Source: Bradyrhizobium sp. AUGA SZCCT0176 (GTDB lineage: Bacteria > Pseudomonadota > Alphaproteobacteria > Rhizobiales > Xanthobacteraceae). Taken from it: a stretch of 47,251 bases of DNA. Each line of letters opens with the position of its first letter. Within the stretch, counting starts at the first letter, position 1. The translations under genes were made by a program, and so were the position numbers. The notes under the pieces were generated by a model. That model had not been told where the DNA came from. It saw nothing but the letters and a program-made list of their open reading frames with translations, and searched no databases. Of the stretch, positions 16,639 to 24,137 are shown piece by piece. The stretch is from assembly GCF_018130145.1 (NCBI RefSeq), contig NZ_JAFCMB010000033.1, forward strand, positions 1 to 47,251, in the 5' to 3' direction.

Positions 16639-16938
16639 ATGATCGTGGTTACCGGCAGTGTGACGGCACGCCAGGACAGTTTCGACGAGGTCCGCCGCCT
16701 GAGCCTCGAGCACGTCCATCGTTCGCGCAGCGAACCCGGGTGCATCTCGCACGCCGTGCATGTCGATTGCGAAAACCCGCTGCGGCTGGTGTTTTTCGAG
16801 CAATGGGCCGACCGCGCGGCGCTGCTTAACCATTTCGCGGTCCCCGCTTCGCGCGATTTCGTCAAGTCGCTGCAGTCGCTGGCCGCGGCCGCCACGTCCA
16901 TCGAACTGTACGACGCTACCAGACTGGAGAAATTGTAG
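16639..16938 (+). CDS. Antibiotic-biosynthesis-monooxygenase (ABM) domain protein
   Basis: A 99-residue protein with a ferredoxin-like alpha+beta barrel. MIVVTGSVTARQDSFDEV forms the first strand and helix, EPGCISHAVHVD the second strand pair, and LVFFEQWADRAALLNHF the signature strand-helix. ABM proteins act as dimers: some are cofactor-free quinol oxygenases, others haem-degrading or of unknown activity. GGAGG sits just before the ATG. Nothing nearby indicates a secondary-metabolite cluster, so a housekeeping or detoxification role is more likely. Confidence 0.85.
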   Translation: MIVVTGSVTARQDSFDEVRRLSLEHVHRSRSEPGCISHAVHVDCENPLRLVFFEQWADRAALLNHFAVPASRDFVKSLQSLAAAATSIELYDATRLEKL

Positions 16939-16968
16939 GTGCATGGCTGTAATGCCACGCCAAATTCA

Positions 16969-16988
16969 TATTGCAATGCAACATAAGG
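16969..16988 (+). promoter_or_regulatory. TTGC(A/G)ATGCA-type motif upstream of the 17025 gene
   Basis: TATTGCAATGCAACATAAGG lies 37 bases before the next start. A very similar motif precedes the GNAT gene on the other strand (18210-18230). The motif resembles what I remember upstream of phasin genes controlled by PhaR, but I could not verify this. Confidence 0.35.
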
Positions 16989-17024
16989 GCACTTAGGTAT
17001 CTCCGCATCAGATGCGAGGCCCCG

Positions 17025-17327
17025 ATGAGCGAAGACTGGAACACGAAATACGGCACCCGGCGCGTGCGACGCGATCCGCCGACGCTGGAAGAAGCGATCT
17101 TCGCCGCCGTCGGCATTACCGACGATCAGCAGCAGCAGGCGGAAATCGCCGCAGCGCTGATGGGGCTGCCGTACGAAGAAGTGCTGGCTGAGGTGAAGAA
17201 GACCGGCCGCGCCGTTGCGCGATCCGCCACCCGCGTCATCACGGGCGAGCAAGGCGCCCAGCGCTCGGTTGTGGTCGAACGCAAGGTGATCAGGCGCTTC
17301 GGTAACGACAAGCGCACCGGTACCTGA
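17025..17327 (+). CDS. Small hypothetical protein, basic
   Basis: A 100-residue protein beginning MSEDWNTKYGTRRVRRDPPT, with a helical middle (LEEAIFAAVGITDDQQQQAEIAAALM) and a strongly basic C-terminus (VVERKVIRRFGNDKRTGT). No family is recognised. GAGG lies six bases before the ATG. The basic tail could bind nucleic acid, which is inference only. It shares an upstream motif with the GNAT gene at 17522-18160, with which it converges. Confidence 0.65.
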   Translation: MSEDWNTKYGTRRVRRDPPTLEEAIFAAVGITDDQQQQAEIAAALMGLPYEEVLAEVKKTGRAVARSATRVITGEQGAQRSVVVERKVIRRFGNDKRTGT

Positions 17328-17365
17328 AGTCCATTCCTGAAGATCATGGTGTTAAAGGCCCCCCG

Positions 17366-17401
17366 GGCAATTCGCGTGATCCAGGAGATCCGCGAATTGC
17401 C
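17366..17401 (+). terminator. Hairpin after the 17025 gene
   Basis: GGCAATTCGCG and its exact complement are separated by 14 bases that include a further GATC pair. It lies 39 bases after the stop codon. There is no direct T-run. Confidence 0.45.
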
Positions 17402-17406
17402 GCTAA

Positions 17407-17463
17407 AGCGTTTTTCAAGCGAAGTGGGCACCGGTTCGCGTCAAGAAAACGCGTCAAATCAAA
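17407..17463 (+). repeat. AGCGTTTTC-family intergenic repeat, copy 2
   Basis: Closely similar to the copy at 6486-6542, with one extra T in the T-run and a few substitutions. It lies between convergent genes, directly before the terminator at 17461-17505. Confidence 0.8.
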
Positions 17464-17505
17464 AAATACAGAGCCCCGTTCCGATGCAAGCGGAACGGGG
17501 CTCTG
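17461..17505 (-). terminator. Intrinsic terminator of the GNAT gene
   Basis: A perfect 15-bp stem (17469-17483 with 17491-17505) and a 7-base loop begin 17 bases past the GNAT stop. On the minus strand the stem is followed by TATTTTTT, a classical rho-independent signal. Confidence 0.9.
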
Positions 17506-17521
17506 TCGATGGGCCTTCCGG

Positions 17522-18160
17522 TCAGGCCGTCCGGCCCCAGCCAGACATTCTCAGCATCATGGCCCAATAAGCGCGATTGAAGTTCGTAATCGCCCGTGCG
17601 GCCTCGAGCGTCGTCGCCATTGCGGACGGCGCCCCTTCCGGCAGGTTCTGCTTGGCCAGATCGATGCTGCCGGTGGATTCGCCGTAGCGGAACGTCAGGT
17701 GTGCGCCAAACTTGTTGGCGAGCGCCCGCATCGCTTCATTCTGCGCGCCGGTGGTGATCCGCAGGCTTTTATATGCTTTGGCCCGCGCCTCCGCGATCAG
17801 CTTCCTGAACAGGATGCTGCCGACGCCCTTGCGCCGTACCGAACTCTCCACGCTGAAGGCGATCTCCGGCAGTGCGTCAGGCGATTGCTCCGGCGGATGC
17901 AATTCGGCGGCACCGCGCACCACGCCATCCTCGAAATAGCCAATGATCACCGTGCCGTCGTTGGCGCATTTTTCGGCGTAGCGTTCGATGAAACTGTCGT
18001 CCATGAAGCCATGAAAGCGATCATGGCGGCTGGTGCGGTCGAGCCGCAAAAGGTGATCGCGCAGAAGCGGCAATTCCTCTTGCTGGCTTAGAATCCGAAC
18101 GGTGCCCTTGACCGTACTCTTGGCGCGGCTCGGAACGGTAGTCTGGTAGTTCATAGTCAT
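17522..18160 (-). CDS. GNAT-family N-acetyltransferase
   Basis: A 212-residue acetyltransferase. Motif A, which binds the acetyl-CoA pyrophosphate, is SSVRRKGVGSILFRKLI (R/Q-x-x-G-x-G/A pattern). Before it are the typical strands VIIGYFEDGVVRGAAEL and EIAFSVE, and after it LRITTGAQNEAMRALANKFGA, the motif B region. The acceptor is unknown. The C-terminal extension (FNRAYWAMMLRMSGWG) lies beyond the usual GNAT core. GAGGAG directly precedes the ATG. The upstream motif at 18210-18230 suggests shared control with the 17025 gene. Confidence 0.88.
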   Translation of the reverse strand: MTMNYQTTVPSRAKSTVKGTVRILSQQEELPLLRDHLLRLDRTSRHDRFHGFMDDSFIERYAEKCANDGTVIIGYFEDGVVRGAAELHPPEQSPDALPEIAFSVESSVRRKGVGSILFRKLIAEARAKAYKSLRITTGAQNEAMRALANKFGAHLTFRYGESTGSIDLAKQNLPEGAPSAMATTLEAARAITNFNRAYWAMMLRMSGWGRTA

Positions 18161-18209
18161 AACTCCTCGTGGTGGCCCTCGAGGAGGCGTCGAATCCCTA
18201 GACCACCTA

Positions 18210-18230
18210 TATTGTGCATCGCAACATGAA
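18210..18230 (-). promoter_or_regulatory. TTGCGATGCACAA motif upstream of the GNAT gene
   Basis: On the minus strand this reads TTCATGTTGCGATGCACAATA, followed by TAGGTGGTCTAGG. The motif and the following ATAxAGG-n-TAGG pattern parallel those before the 17025 gene. Candidate operator; no verification possible here. Confidence 0.35.
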
Positions 18231-18386
18231 GTTCAACCCCTTCAAATGCCTAATAAAAAGCCATTCTCTGCTTAACAATTCGGTAACCAAATCGACGCCA
18301 GTCGCGGCGCTCGGCAAGCTATTTTCACACACTGGATTTGAGCCGGGCTTTGGCCCACACTTATCCCGGTTCCCGGAGGTCCCATC

Positions 18387-19340
18387 GTGGCTGTCGTGCT
18401 CGACACGAGTTCTTCAGTTCCAGATCGACGCCTTGCGGTCTGGCAGGACATCGTCTGCGATACCTTTGTCGGTCTCGATTGCCACTCCGATATGCGGGAG
18501 GGGTTTTGGGGCGCGGTTTCGCAATCCGCGGTCGGCCGCGCGACGTTTACCCGCGTCGATTCCTGCGCCCAGCGGGTGTTCCGCACGCCATCCCGGATCG
18601 CACGCGCCAGCGAGGATTACGTGCTGCTGGCGCTGGGCAACCGCGGCGTCAACGGCGTGTATCAGGACGGCCGCGATGCCGTCGTCTGCGCGGGACAGTT
18701 CGTCATTTACGACACCACCCGCCCCTACGAGCTGCGCTTCGATGACAGTTTTTCACAAACGATCCTGCAGATGCCGCGAAAACTTCTGCAGCAACGCATC
18801 GGCGCCTTCGACGCGCTGACCGCGACCACCTTCTGCAGCAGTCGGCCCCTGGAAGGCCTGGCCTACGAGTTTCTGGTTAGCACCAGCAAGGTCGTCGACC
18901 ACGTCGATCCCGCCACAGCATCCCGCCTCTTGGATCAGGGACTGGATCTCATTGCCATGGCCTTCGCCGATCGGATGCATGCGCGTTCGTCGGATCAGTC
19001 GTTTCACCGCTCTGCGCTGCTTTATCGGCTCAAGAATTACATCCTGACGCACCTGAGCGATCCCGACCTGTCGATCTCGCAGGTTGCCGCGGCCACCGGA
19101 ATCTCGCCGCGCTATGCCAGCGACCTGATGGCCGACGAGCAGCACTCGTTCCGCAGCTACGTCCAGATGCAGCGCCTGGAGCGATGCAAGCGCGATCTGT
19201 CGGACCCGGCGCATGCGGCCCGGCACATCAGCGACATCGCATTCGCGTGGGGCTTCAACGACCTCGCCCATTTCAGCCGGATCTTCAAGCAGAGGTACGG
19301 TGCCTCGCCGCGCGAATGGCGAGACCACCCGACGCAATAA
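18387..19340 (+). CDS. AraC-family transcriptional regulator
   Basis: A 317-residue regulator. The N-terminal about 190 residues match the AraC-binding-like sensor domain: VWQDIVCDTFVGLDC, a beta-barrel ending around GQFVIYDTTRPYELRF. The C-terminal 100 residues are the double helix-turn-helix, with HLSDPDLSISQVAAATGISPRYASDLM and ISDIAFAWGFNDLAHFSRIFKQRYGASPREWR. This architecture is typical of regulators of nitrile/aldoxime and aromatic catabolism. The gene sits 203 bases upstream of the nitrilase on the same strand, so it probably controls that operon. The start is GTG with GGAGG upstream. Confidence 0.93.
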   Translation: MAVVLDTSSSVPDRRLAVWQDIVCDTFVGLDCHSDMREGFWGAVSQSAVGRATFTRVDSCAQRVFRTPSRIARASEDYVLLALGNRGVNGVYQDGRDAVVCAGQFVIYDTTRPYELRFDDSFSQTILQMPRKLLQQRIGAFDALTATTFCSSRPLEGLAYEFLVSTSKVVDHVDPATASRLLDQGLDLIAMAFADRMHARSSDQSFHRSALLYRLKNYILTHLSDPDLSISQVAAATGISPRYASDLMADEQHSFRSYVQMQRLERCKRDLSDPAHAARHISDIAFAWGFNDLAHFSRIFKQRYGASPREWRDHPTQ

Positions 19341-19427
19341 ATTCTCCTCGATCGCTCTGGCCTCCCGCGGCGGCACAACGCCCGCCTGCGGACGCGCCGG
19401 GTTCTCCGCCGTCACGGCTGACAATTG

Positions 19428-19447
19428 CAAGTTAAAACAAGTTTTCG
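19428..19447 (+). promoter_or_regulatory. Possible AraC-regulator operator (10-bp direct repeat)
   Basis: CAAGTTAAAA is followed directly by CAAGTTTTCG, two half-sites spaced by one helical turn, about 95 bases before the nitrilase start. Spaced direct repeats are typical AraC-family sites. Inferred only. Confidence 0.35.
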
Positions 19448-19543
19448 TTCTGCCACGGACAAGCGCCGCAGCCAGGGGCGGCGGTAGGCTTTCGACCCAG
19501 CGATTGCCTTTGCCTTATCTCCCAACGCAGAAGGATGATTTCA

Positions 19544-20557
19544 ATGGGTCTCGTGCACCAGAAGTACAAGGTAGCGGTGGTTCAGGCTGCGCCGGTCTTT
19601 CTCGATCTCGATGCGACTGTGGACAAGACGATCGCGCTGATCGAACAGGCCGCCGCCCAAGGCGCCAAACTGATCGCGTTTCCCGAAACCTTCATACCCG
19701 GATATCCATGGCAGATCTGGCTCGGCGCCCCCGCCTGGGCGATCGGCCGCGGTTTTGTGCAGCGCTATTTCGACAACTCGCTGGCCTATGACAGCCCGCA
19801 GGCCGAAAAAATTCGCAACGCCGTGAAGCGTGCCAAGCTGACCGCGGTCCTCGGCCTCTCCGAACGGGCCGGCGGCAGCCTCTACATCGCGCAATGGCTG
19901 ATCGGGCCCGACGGCGAGACCATCGCCAGGCGCCGCAAGCTGCGGCCGACCCATGCCGAACGCACCGTGTTCGGCGAAGGCGACGGCAGCGACCTCGCCG
20001 TCCACGACCGCGCCGATGTCGGCCGGCTCGGAGCCTTGTGCTGCTGGGAACATCTGCAGCCGCTGTCGAAATACGCGATGTACGCCCAGAACGAGCAGGT
20101 TCATGTCGGCGCCTGGCCGAGCTTCTCGCTGTACGACCCGTTCGCGCATGCCCTCGGCCATGAGGTCAACAACGCCGCGAGCAAGATCTACGCTGTCGAG
20201 GGCTCATGCTTCGTCCTCGCTCCCTGCGCCGTGGTCTCGCAGGCCATGATCGAAGAGCTCTGCGACTCCCCCGAGAAGCACGCGTTCCTGCATGCAGGTG
20301 GCGGTCACGCTGTCATCTACGGACCGGACGGCAGTTCGCTGGCCGAAAAACTGCCGCCCGATCAGGAAGGCATTCTCTATGCCGATATCGATCTCGGCAT
20401 GATCGGCGTGGCGAAGAACGCAGCCGATCCCGCCGGGCATTATTCCCGGCCCGACGTCACGCGCCTGCTGCTCAACACGTCCCGCGCCAACCGCGTCGAA
20501 CATTTTACCTTACCGGTCGATGCCGAGGTCATGAGCGAAATCAGGCTGCAGGCCTGA
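19544..20557 (+). CDS. Nitrilase
   Basis: A carbon-nitrogen hydrolase of 337 residues that converts nitriles to carboxylic acids and ammonia. The catalytic triad is visible as Glu48 in IAFPETF, Lys132 in RRRKLRPTHAER and the cysteine of GALCCWEHLQP (Cys167). The long C-terminal part and the CWEHLQP signature separate true nitrilases from amidases and N-carbamoylases of the same superfamily. I chose ATG 19544, nine bases after AGAAGG; ATG 19535 is in frame. It is followed after 40 bases by an aldoxime dehydratase, so its likely substrates are nitriles produced by that enzyme, such as phenylacetonitrile or indole-3-acetonitrile. Confidence 0.95.
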   Translation: MGLVHQKYKVAVVQAAPVFLDLDATVDKTIALIEQAAAQGAKLIAFPETFIPGYPWQIWLGAPAWAIGRGFVQRYFDNSLAYDSPQAEKIRNAVKRAKLTAVLGLSERAGGSLYIAQWLIGPDGETIARRRKLRPTHAERTVFGEGDGSDLAVHDRADVGRLGALCCWEHLQPLSKYAMYAQNEQVHVGAWPSFSLYDPFAHALGHEVNNAASKIYAVEGSCFVLAPCAVVSQAMIEELCDSPEKHAFLHAGGGHAVIYGPDGSSLAEKLPPDQEGILYADIDLGMIGVAKNAADPAGHYSRPDVTRLLLNTSRANRVEHFTLPVDAEVMSEIRLQA

Positions 20558-20597
20558 GAGCTTTAGAAGGTTCTGCCAGCTGACGAGGAGCGAGCCC

Positions 20598-21644
20598 ATG
20601 GAATCCGCGATCCCGGACCATCTGCGAAGCGCGCGCACACGCCACCGTCGCGTCCCGGACGACTACGCACCGCCCTACCCATCGTTCGTCGCGCGCCACA
20701 AGCCCGCCGTGGTGCGGGTGGTGATGGCCTATTTCGGTGTCCAGACCCGTGGCGAGCCGTCAGAAGCCGCCGAGCAAGCGCTGGCGTGGATCGTCGCCGC
20801 TTTCGGGCAGAATGGCGGCCCAACGCATTGGGACCGGGCGCGCTATATTGACGAAGCCGGTTTCACCAGTGTCGTCACGGTGGCCTATTGGGACGATCGC
20901 GCCAGGTTCGACGGCTGGTTCCCGGCGGCGCGCGAGGGCTGGACCGGCGAGCGACGAAACGCCGGCGGTGTGGGCACGTTCATCGAGGTGCTGCATCCCA
21001 GCGTGGAAGGCTATGAGACCCTGTTCTCGTCCCTCGGAAGACCCGAAGGCGTCGCGGTTCTCGCCGACGGCATGAGCGGCGAGATTCAGGAGCACGCCTA
21101 TTGGGGCGGCATGCGTGATCGCATTCCAAAATCCCAGACCAGCGACATGGCGCCATCAGGAACGATCACCGCTGTCCGTGATGGCGCCCGCATCAGAGTC
21201 ATCCCTTCAGACAATGTCTGCCTGATCCGCTCGGGCCAGGATTGGGGCGATACCGAAGCCTCCGAACGCAAGATGTACCTGGAGGATGTCGAGCCGGTGT
21301 TGCTGGAAGGCATGGACTTCCTGCGCGATGACGGCCGCTCGATCGGCTGTTACGCCAACCGATATATGACCGTCGTCGCGCCCGACGGCACACGCACCGA
21401 AAAATCCTACGGCATGAGCTGGTGGAAGAGCCTCGCCGCCCTGGAGCGATGGGCGGAATCGCATCCGACCCATGTCCGGATTTTTGGCGCCGCGATGAAA
21501 TATCTGTCGACCTTGGGTCCTGCCGCGAAGCTGCGGCTCTATCACGAGGTCACGGTGGCGCGGGCCGACGAAGCCTTCTTTGAATATCTGGATTGTCACC
21601 CGCAAACCGGGATGCTGAACGCCCTGCCGACGGACGCTGCGTAG
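20598..21644 (+). CDS. oxd: Aldoxime dehydratase (haem-containing)
   Basis: A 348-residue haem enzyme that dehydrates aldoximes to nitriles. Family segments are clear: YWGGMRDRIPKS (with the conserved arginines 173 and 175), SDNVCLIRSGQDW, ASERKMYLEDVEPVL, ERWAESHPTH and LYHEVTV. The histidines at 289/292 and 316 are the candidates for the proximal haem ligand and the catalytic base known from OxdA-type enzymes; I cannot align exactly which is which. GAGGAG precedes the ATG. The gene follows the nitrilase, so the operon encodes a complete aldoxime-nitrile-acid route. Known Bradyrhizobium aldoxime dehydratases act on aryl- and alkyl-aldoximes. Confidence 0.95.
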   Translation: MESAIPDHLRSARTRHRRVPDDYAPPYPSFVARHKPAVVRVVMAYFGVQTRGEPSEAAEQALAWIVAAFGQNGGPTHWDRARYIDEAGFTSVVTVAYWDDRARFDGWFPAAREGWTGERRNAGGVGTFIEVLHPSVEGYETLFSSLGRPEGVAVLADGMSGEIQEHAYWGGMRDRIPKSQTSDMAPSGTITAVRDGARIRVIPSDNVCLIRSGQDWGDTEASERKMYLEDVEPVLLEGMDFLRDDGRSIGCYANRYMTVVAPDGTRTEKSYGMSWWKSLAALERWAESHPTHVRIFGAAMKYLSTLGPAAKLRLYHEVTVARADEAFFEYLDCHPQTGMLNALPTDAA

Positions 21645-21662
21645 CGGGCACTGTCCGCGCGC

Positions 21663-22061
21663 CTACAGCACCATCTGGGTCTGGGTGACGATCGCGACCA
21701 GCTTGCCGTCCTCGGTCTCGAGCCGGGTCTGCCAGACCTGGGTGCGTCGTCCCCGGTGAACCGGGGTCGCGGTCGCAATCACCGTGCTGCCTTCCTTGGC
21801 CCCGCCGATGAAATTGGTCTTGCTCTCGATCGTGGTGGTGCCCTTGGCATCTTCAGGCAGATTGATGACGGTCGCGGCCGCCCCAACCGAATCCGCAAAT
21901 GCCATCACTGCGCCACCGTGAATCGTGCTGCGCAAGGTGCAGAGCTCGGGGCGCACCAGCATCTTCGCGACCACACGGTCCTTCTCGGCCTCGACAAAGG
22001 TCACGCCTTTCAATTCCGCAAACGGCATCTTCATCGATTGGATTTTTTCCAGCGGCGTCAT
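21663..22061 (-). CDS. PaaI-type hotdog-fold thioesterase
   Basis: A 132-residue hotdog-fold protein. The signature TIHGGAVMAFADSVGAAATVINLP contains the HGG motif and the acidic residue of the catalytic helix. The segment TIESKTNFIGGAKEGSTVIATA is the long central strand pair. PaaI-like enzymes hydrolyse acyl-CoA thioesters, often aryl-acyl-CoA. The start at 22061 is supported by GGGAGGGCCTC; a longer reading to 22223 has no ribosome site and would overlap the divergent BtuF-like gene. Confidence 0.9.
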   Translation of the reverse strand: MTPLEKIQSMKMPFAELKGVTFVEAEKDRVVAKMLVRPELCTLRSTIHGGAVMAFADSVGAAATVINLPEDAKGTTTIESKTNFIGGAKEGSTVIATATPVHRGRRTQVWQTRLETEDGKLVAIVTQTQMVL

Positions 22062-22176
22062 GAGGCCCTCCCGTAATTCTTTCAATCGATTCCGCAGGAA
22101 GCATGGAGGAGCCAGGTAAATCAGGCAATGACCTCGGAGGTAATGGCGCCGTGACAAGAGGCCGGTAATTCTGCAT

Positions 22177-22974
22177 ATGTCCCCCATGCGCCAGTTCCCG
22201 CCCCGCCGGATCGTCTGCCTCACCGAAGAGACCGTGGAGACGCTGTATTTGCTCGGCGAGCAGGACCGTATCGTCGGCGTCTCCGGCTATGCGGTGCGGC
22301 CGCCGCAGGTGCGCCGCGAGAAGCCGCGGGTATCGGCCTTCATCTCGGCGGACATTCCGAAGATCCTGGCGCTACAGCCGGATCTGGTGCTCGCCTTCTC
22401 CGACCTGCAGGCCGACATCGTCGCCGACCTCGTGCGCGCCGGCGTCGCCATCCATGTCTTCAACCAGCGCGACGTCGCGGGGATACTCGCGATGATCCGC
22501 ACGCTCGGTGCGCTGGTCGGAGCTGGGGAGCGCGCCGAGCAGCTTGCCACCAGCTTTGAGCAGCGCCTTGCCAGCATCGCTGCGACACCCCGCCCCTCAC
22601 CCAAACCAAAAGTCTATTTCGAGGAGTGGGACGATCCCATCATCAGCGGCATCGGCTGGGTGTCCGAACTGATCGAGATTGCCGGCGGCGAAGACGTTTT
22701 GCCAAAGCTGCGGTTTCAGCAGGCCGCCAAGGACCGGATCATTTCGGCGGATACGGTGCGTGACACCGCGCCCGACGTGATCCTGGCCTCATGGTGCGGA
22801 AAGAAAGTCGTGCCCGAGCGGATCAGGCAACGGCCGGGCTGGAGCGATATCCCGGCGGTGCGCAACAACCGCATCGTCGAGATCAAATCACCGCTGATCC
22901 TGCAGCCGGGCCCCGCCGCATTGACGGACGGGCTGGATGCGATCGTGAAGGCGCTCTGGCCACAGCGAGACTGA
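22177..22974 (+). CDS. BtuF-like (class III) substrate-binding protein without leader
   Basis: A 265-residue protein with the cobalamin/Fe-siderophore binding-protein fold: RIVCLTEETVETLYLLGEQDRIVGVSGY, then KPRVSAFISADIPKILALQPDLVLAFS, a long backbone helix and ISGIGWVSELIEIAGGEDVL. These receptors normally deliver vitamin B12 or siderophores to ABC importers. The first strand begins within the first 15 residues and no signal peptide is present, and no permease or ATPase genes adjoin. A cytoplasmic or accessory role is therefore possible. MSPMRQ and MRQ are alternative starts. Confidence 0.85.
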   Translation: MSPMRQFPPRRIVCLTEETVETLYLLGEQDRIVGVSGYAVRPPQVRREKPRVSAFISADIPKILALQPDLVLAFSDLQADIVADLVRAGVAIHVFNQRDVAGILAMIRTLGALVGAGERAEQLATSFEQRLASIAATPRPSPKPKVYFEEWDDPIISGIGWVSELIEIAGGEDVLPKLRFQQAAKDRIISADTVRDTAPDVILASWCGKKVVPERIRQRPGWSDIPAVRNNRIVEIKSPLILQPGPAALTDGLDAIVKALWPQRD

Positions 22975-23036
22975 CAGCCGACACTGAACCCGCGCGGTCA
23001 CTTGAGAAACAAACCATCTCAGGATTATCGCGGTGA

Positions 23037-24023
23037 ATGAGACGTATAGAGGGCTGTGCAAGCATGTGGCGACTATCGATAGGGATGCGACTTCTTGCTG
23101 TCGGCGTGGCTCTCGCCGGCGGCCTCTCCGCCGGCCTCGCCCACGCTGCCGATCCGGTTACGCCACCGGGCAGCCGCATCAGTCTCGCGCCGCCGAAGGG
23201 CTTTGTCGTCGCCACCACATTCACAGGCTTTCAGGATCAGGCGCACCATGCATCGATCTTGTTGGCGGAGTTCCCTCCGGTCGCGTTCACACAGTTCCGC
23301 AACGGCCTCACAGCGGATGCGATGGCCAAGCGTGGCATGCGGCTGCTGTCGACGGAGACGATCGAGGGGGTGCCCTACGAGCAGATCACCGTGCGTGCAG
23401 AGCAACGCGCCGGCAATCAGGTTTTTGACAAATGGCTGATGGTCATCAACGGCCCCGACATGACCGGAATGTTGACCGTCTCGATCGCAAAGCCTGCGCC
23501 AAAGCAGCTGTCGGATGCCGTGATCCGCGCCGCACTTGCCAGCGTCCGGATCAATGCGACGGCCTCGGGCGATCCGATCGCTGCGCTACCGTTCTCGATC
23601 GAGCCGACAGCGCGCTTTGCGTATCGCAAGCCGCTGGCCGGCAGGGGACTGTTGCTGAAGGAAACGCCGCCTCCGCCGGAGGGGAAGCTGGACGACGTCG
23701 GCTTCATCGTCAGTCTCGCCACCGAAGCCACCATTGCGCCCTCTGATCAGCAGCGCTTCGGCGAGCAGCAATTTCTGGCGTCGAGAACAATCAGCGACCA
23801 GAAAATCCTGAGCACCAAACCGTTGACGACGTCGAACACGGCCGGCTTCGAATATCTTGGCGAGGGCAAAGGGGCCGGTGGCCGCCCGCTCCGCTACCTC
23901 GTCGTTGCCCTCTATCCGTCGGGACGCCCCTTTGTCCTGCTGGGCATGGCGCCGCCGGAGCGGTTTGACGAGGCTTTGCCGGAATTTCGAGCGATGGTCG
24001 AAAGCTTCAAAGCAAAGCCGTAG
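23037..24023 (+). CDS. Exported protein of unknown function
   Basis: A protein of up to 328 residues with a signal peptide (WRLSIGMRLLAVGVALAGG, cleavage after AHA near residue 37). The mature part has repeated strand-rich segments, a Pro-rich linker (KETPPPPEGKLDDVG) and a C-terminal FVLLGMAPPERFDEALPEFRAMVESFK. The two halves both contain a strand-rich unit followed by a helix of the A-MVESF/A-LASVRI type, suggesting a duplicated fold like the PsbP/Mog1-type domain; this is weak inference. The start may be ATG 23037 or, with better spacing after GAGGG, ATG 23064. Confidence 0.75.
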   Translation: MRRIEGCASMWRLSIGMRLLAVGVALAGGLSAGLAHAADPVTPPGSRISLAPPKGFVVATTFTGFQDQAHHASILLAEFPPVAFTQFRNGLTADAMAKRGMRLLSTETIEGVPYEQITVRAEQRAGNQVFDKWLMVINGPDMTGMLTVSIAKPAPKQLSDAVIRAALASVRINATASGDPIAALPFSIEPTARFAYRKPLAGRGLLLKETPPPPEGKLDDVGFIVSLATEATIAPSDQQRFGEQQFLASRTISDQKILSTKPLTTSNTAGFEYLGEGKGAGGRPLRYLVVALYPSGRPFVLLGMAPPERFDEALPEFRAMVESFKAKP

Positions 24024-24117
24024 AGCGTTTTCGAGCGACGTGGATACCGGCTCGCACAGCAATCAAGTTTACGCAGATTGCGTAGACTTATCTGCGGTAG
24101 AAAACGCGTCAAAATAA
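24024..24117 (+). repeat. AGCGTTTTC-family intergenic repeat, copy 3 (expanded)
   Basis: The left (AGCGTTTTCGAGCGACGTGG) and right (GAAAACGCGTCAAAAT) ends match the shorter copies. The centre is replaced by about 40 extra bases with their own dyad (ACGCAGATTGCGT region). It lies between convergent genes. Confidence 0.75.
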
Positions 24118-24137
24118 GCGTCTAGCTCTAGGCACGG

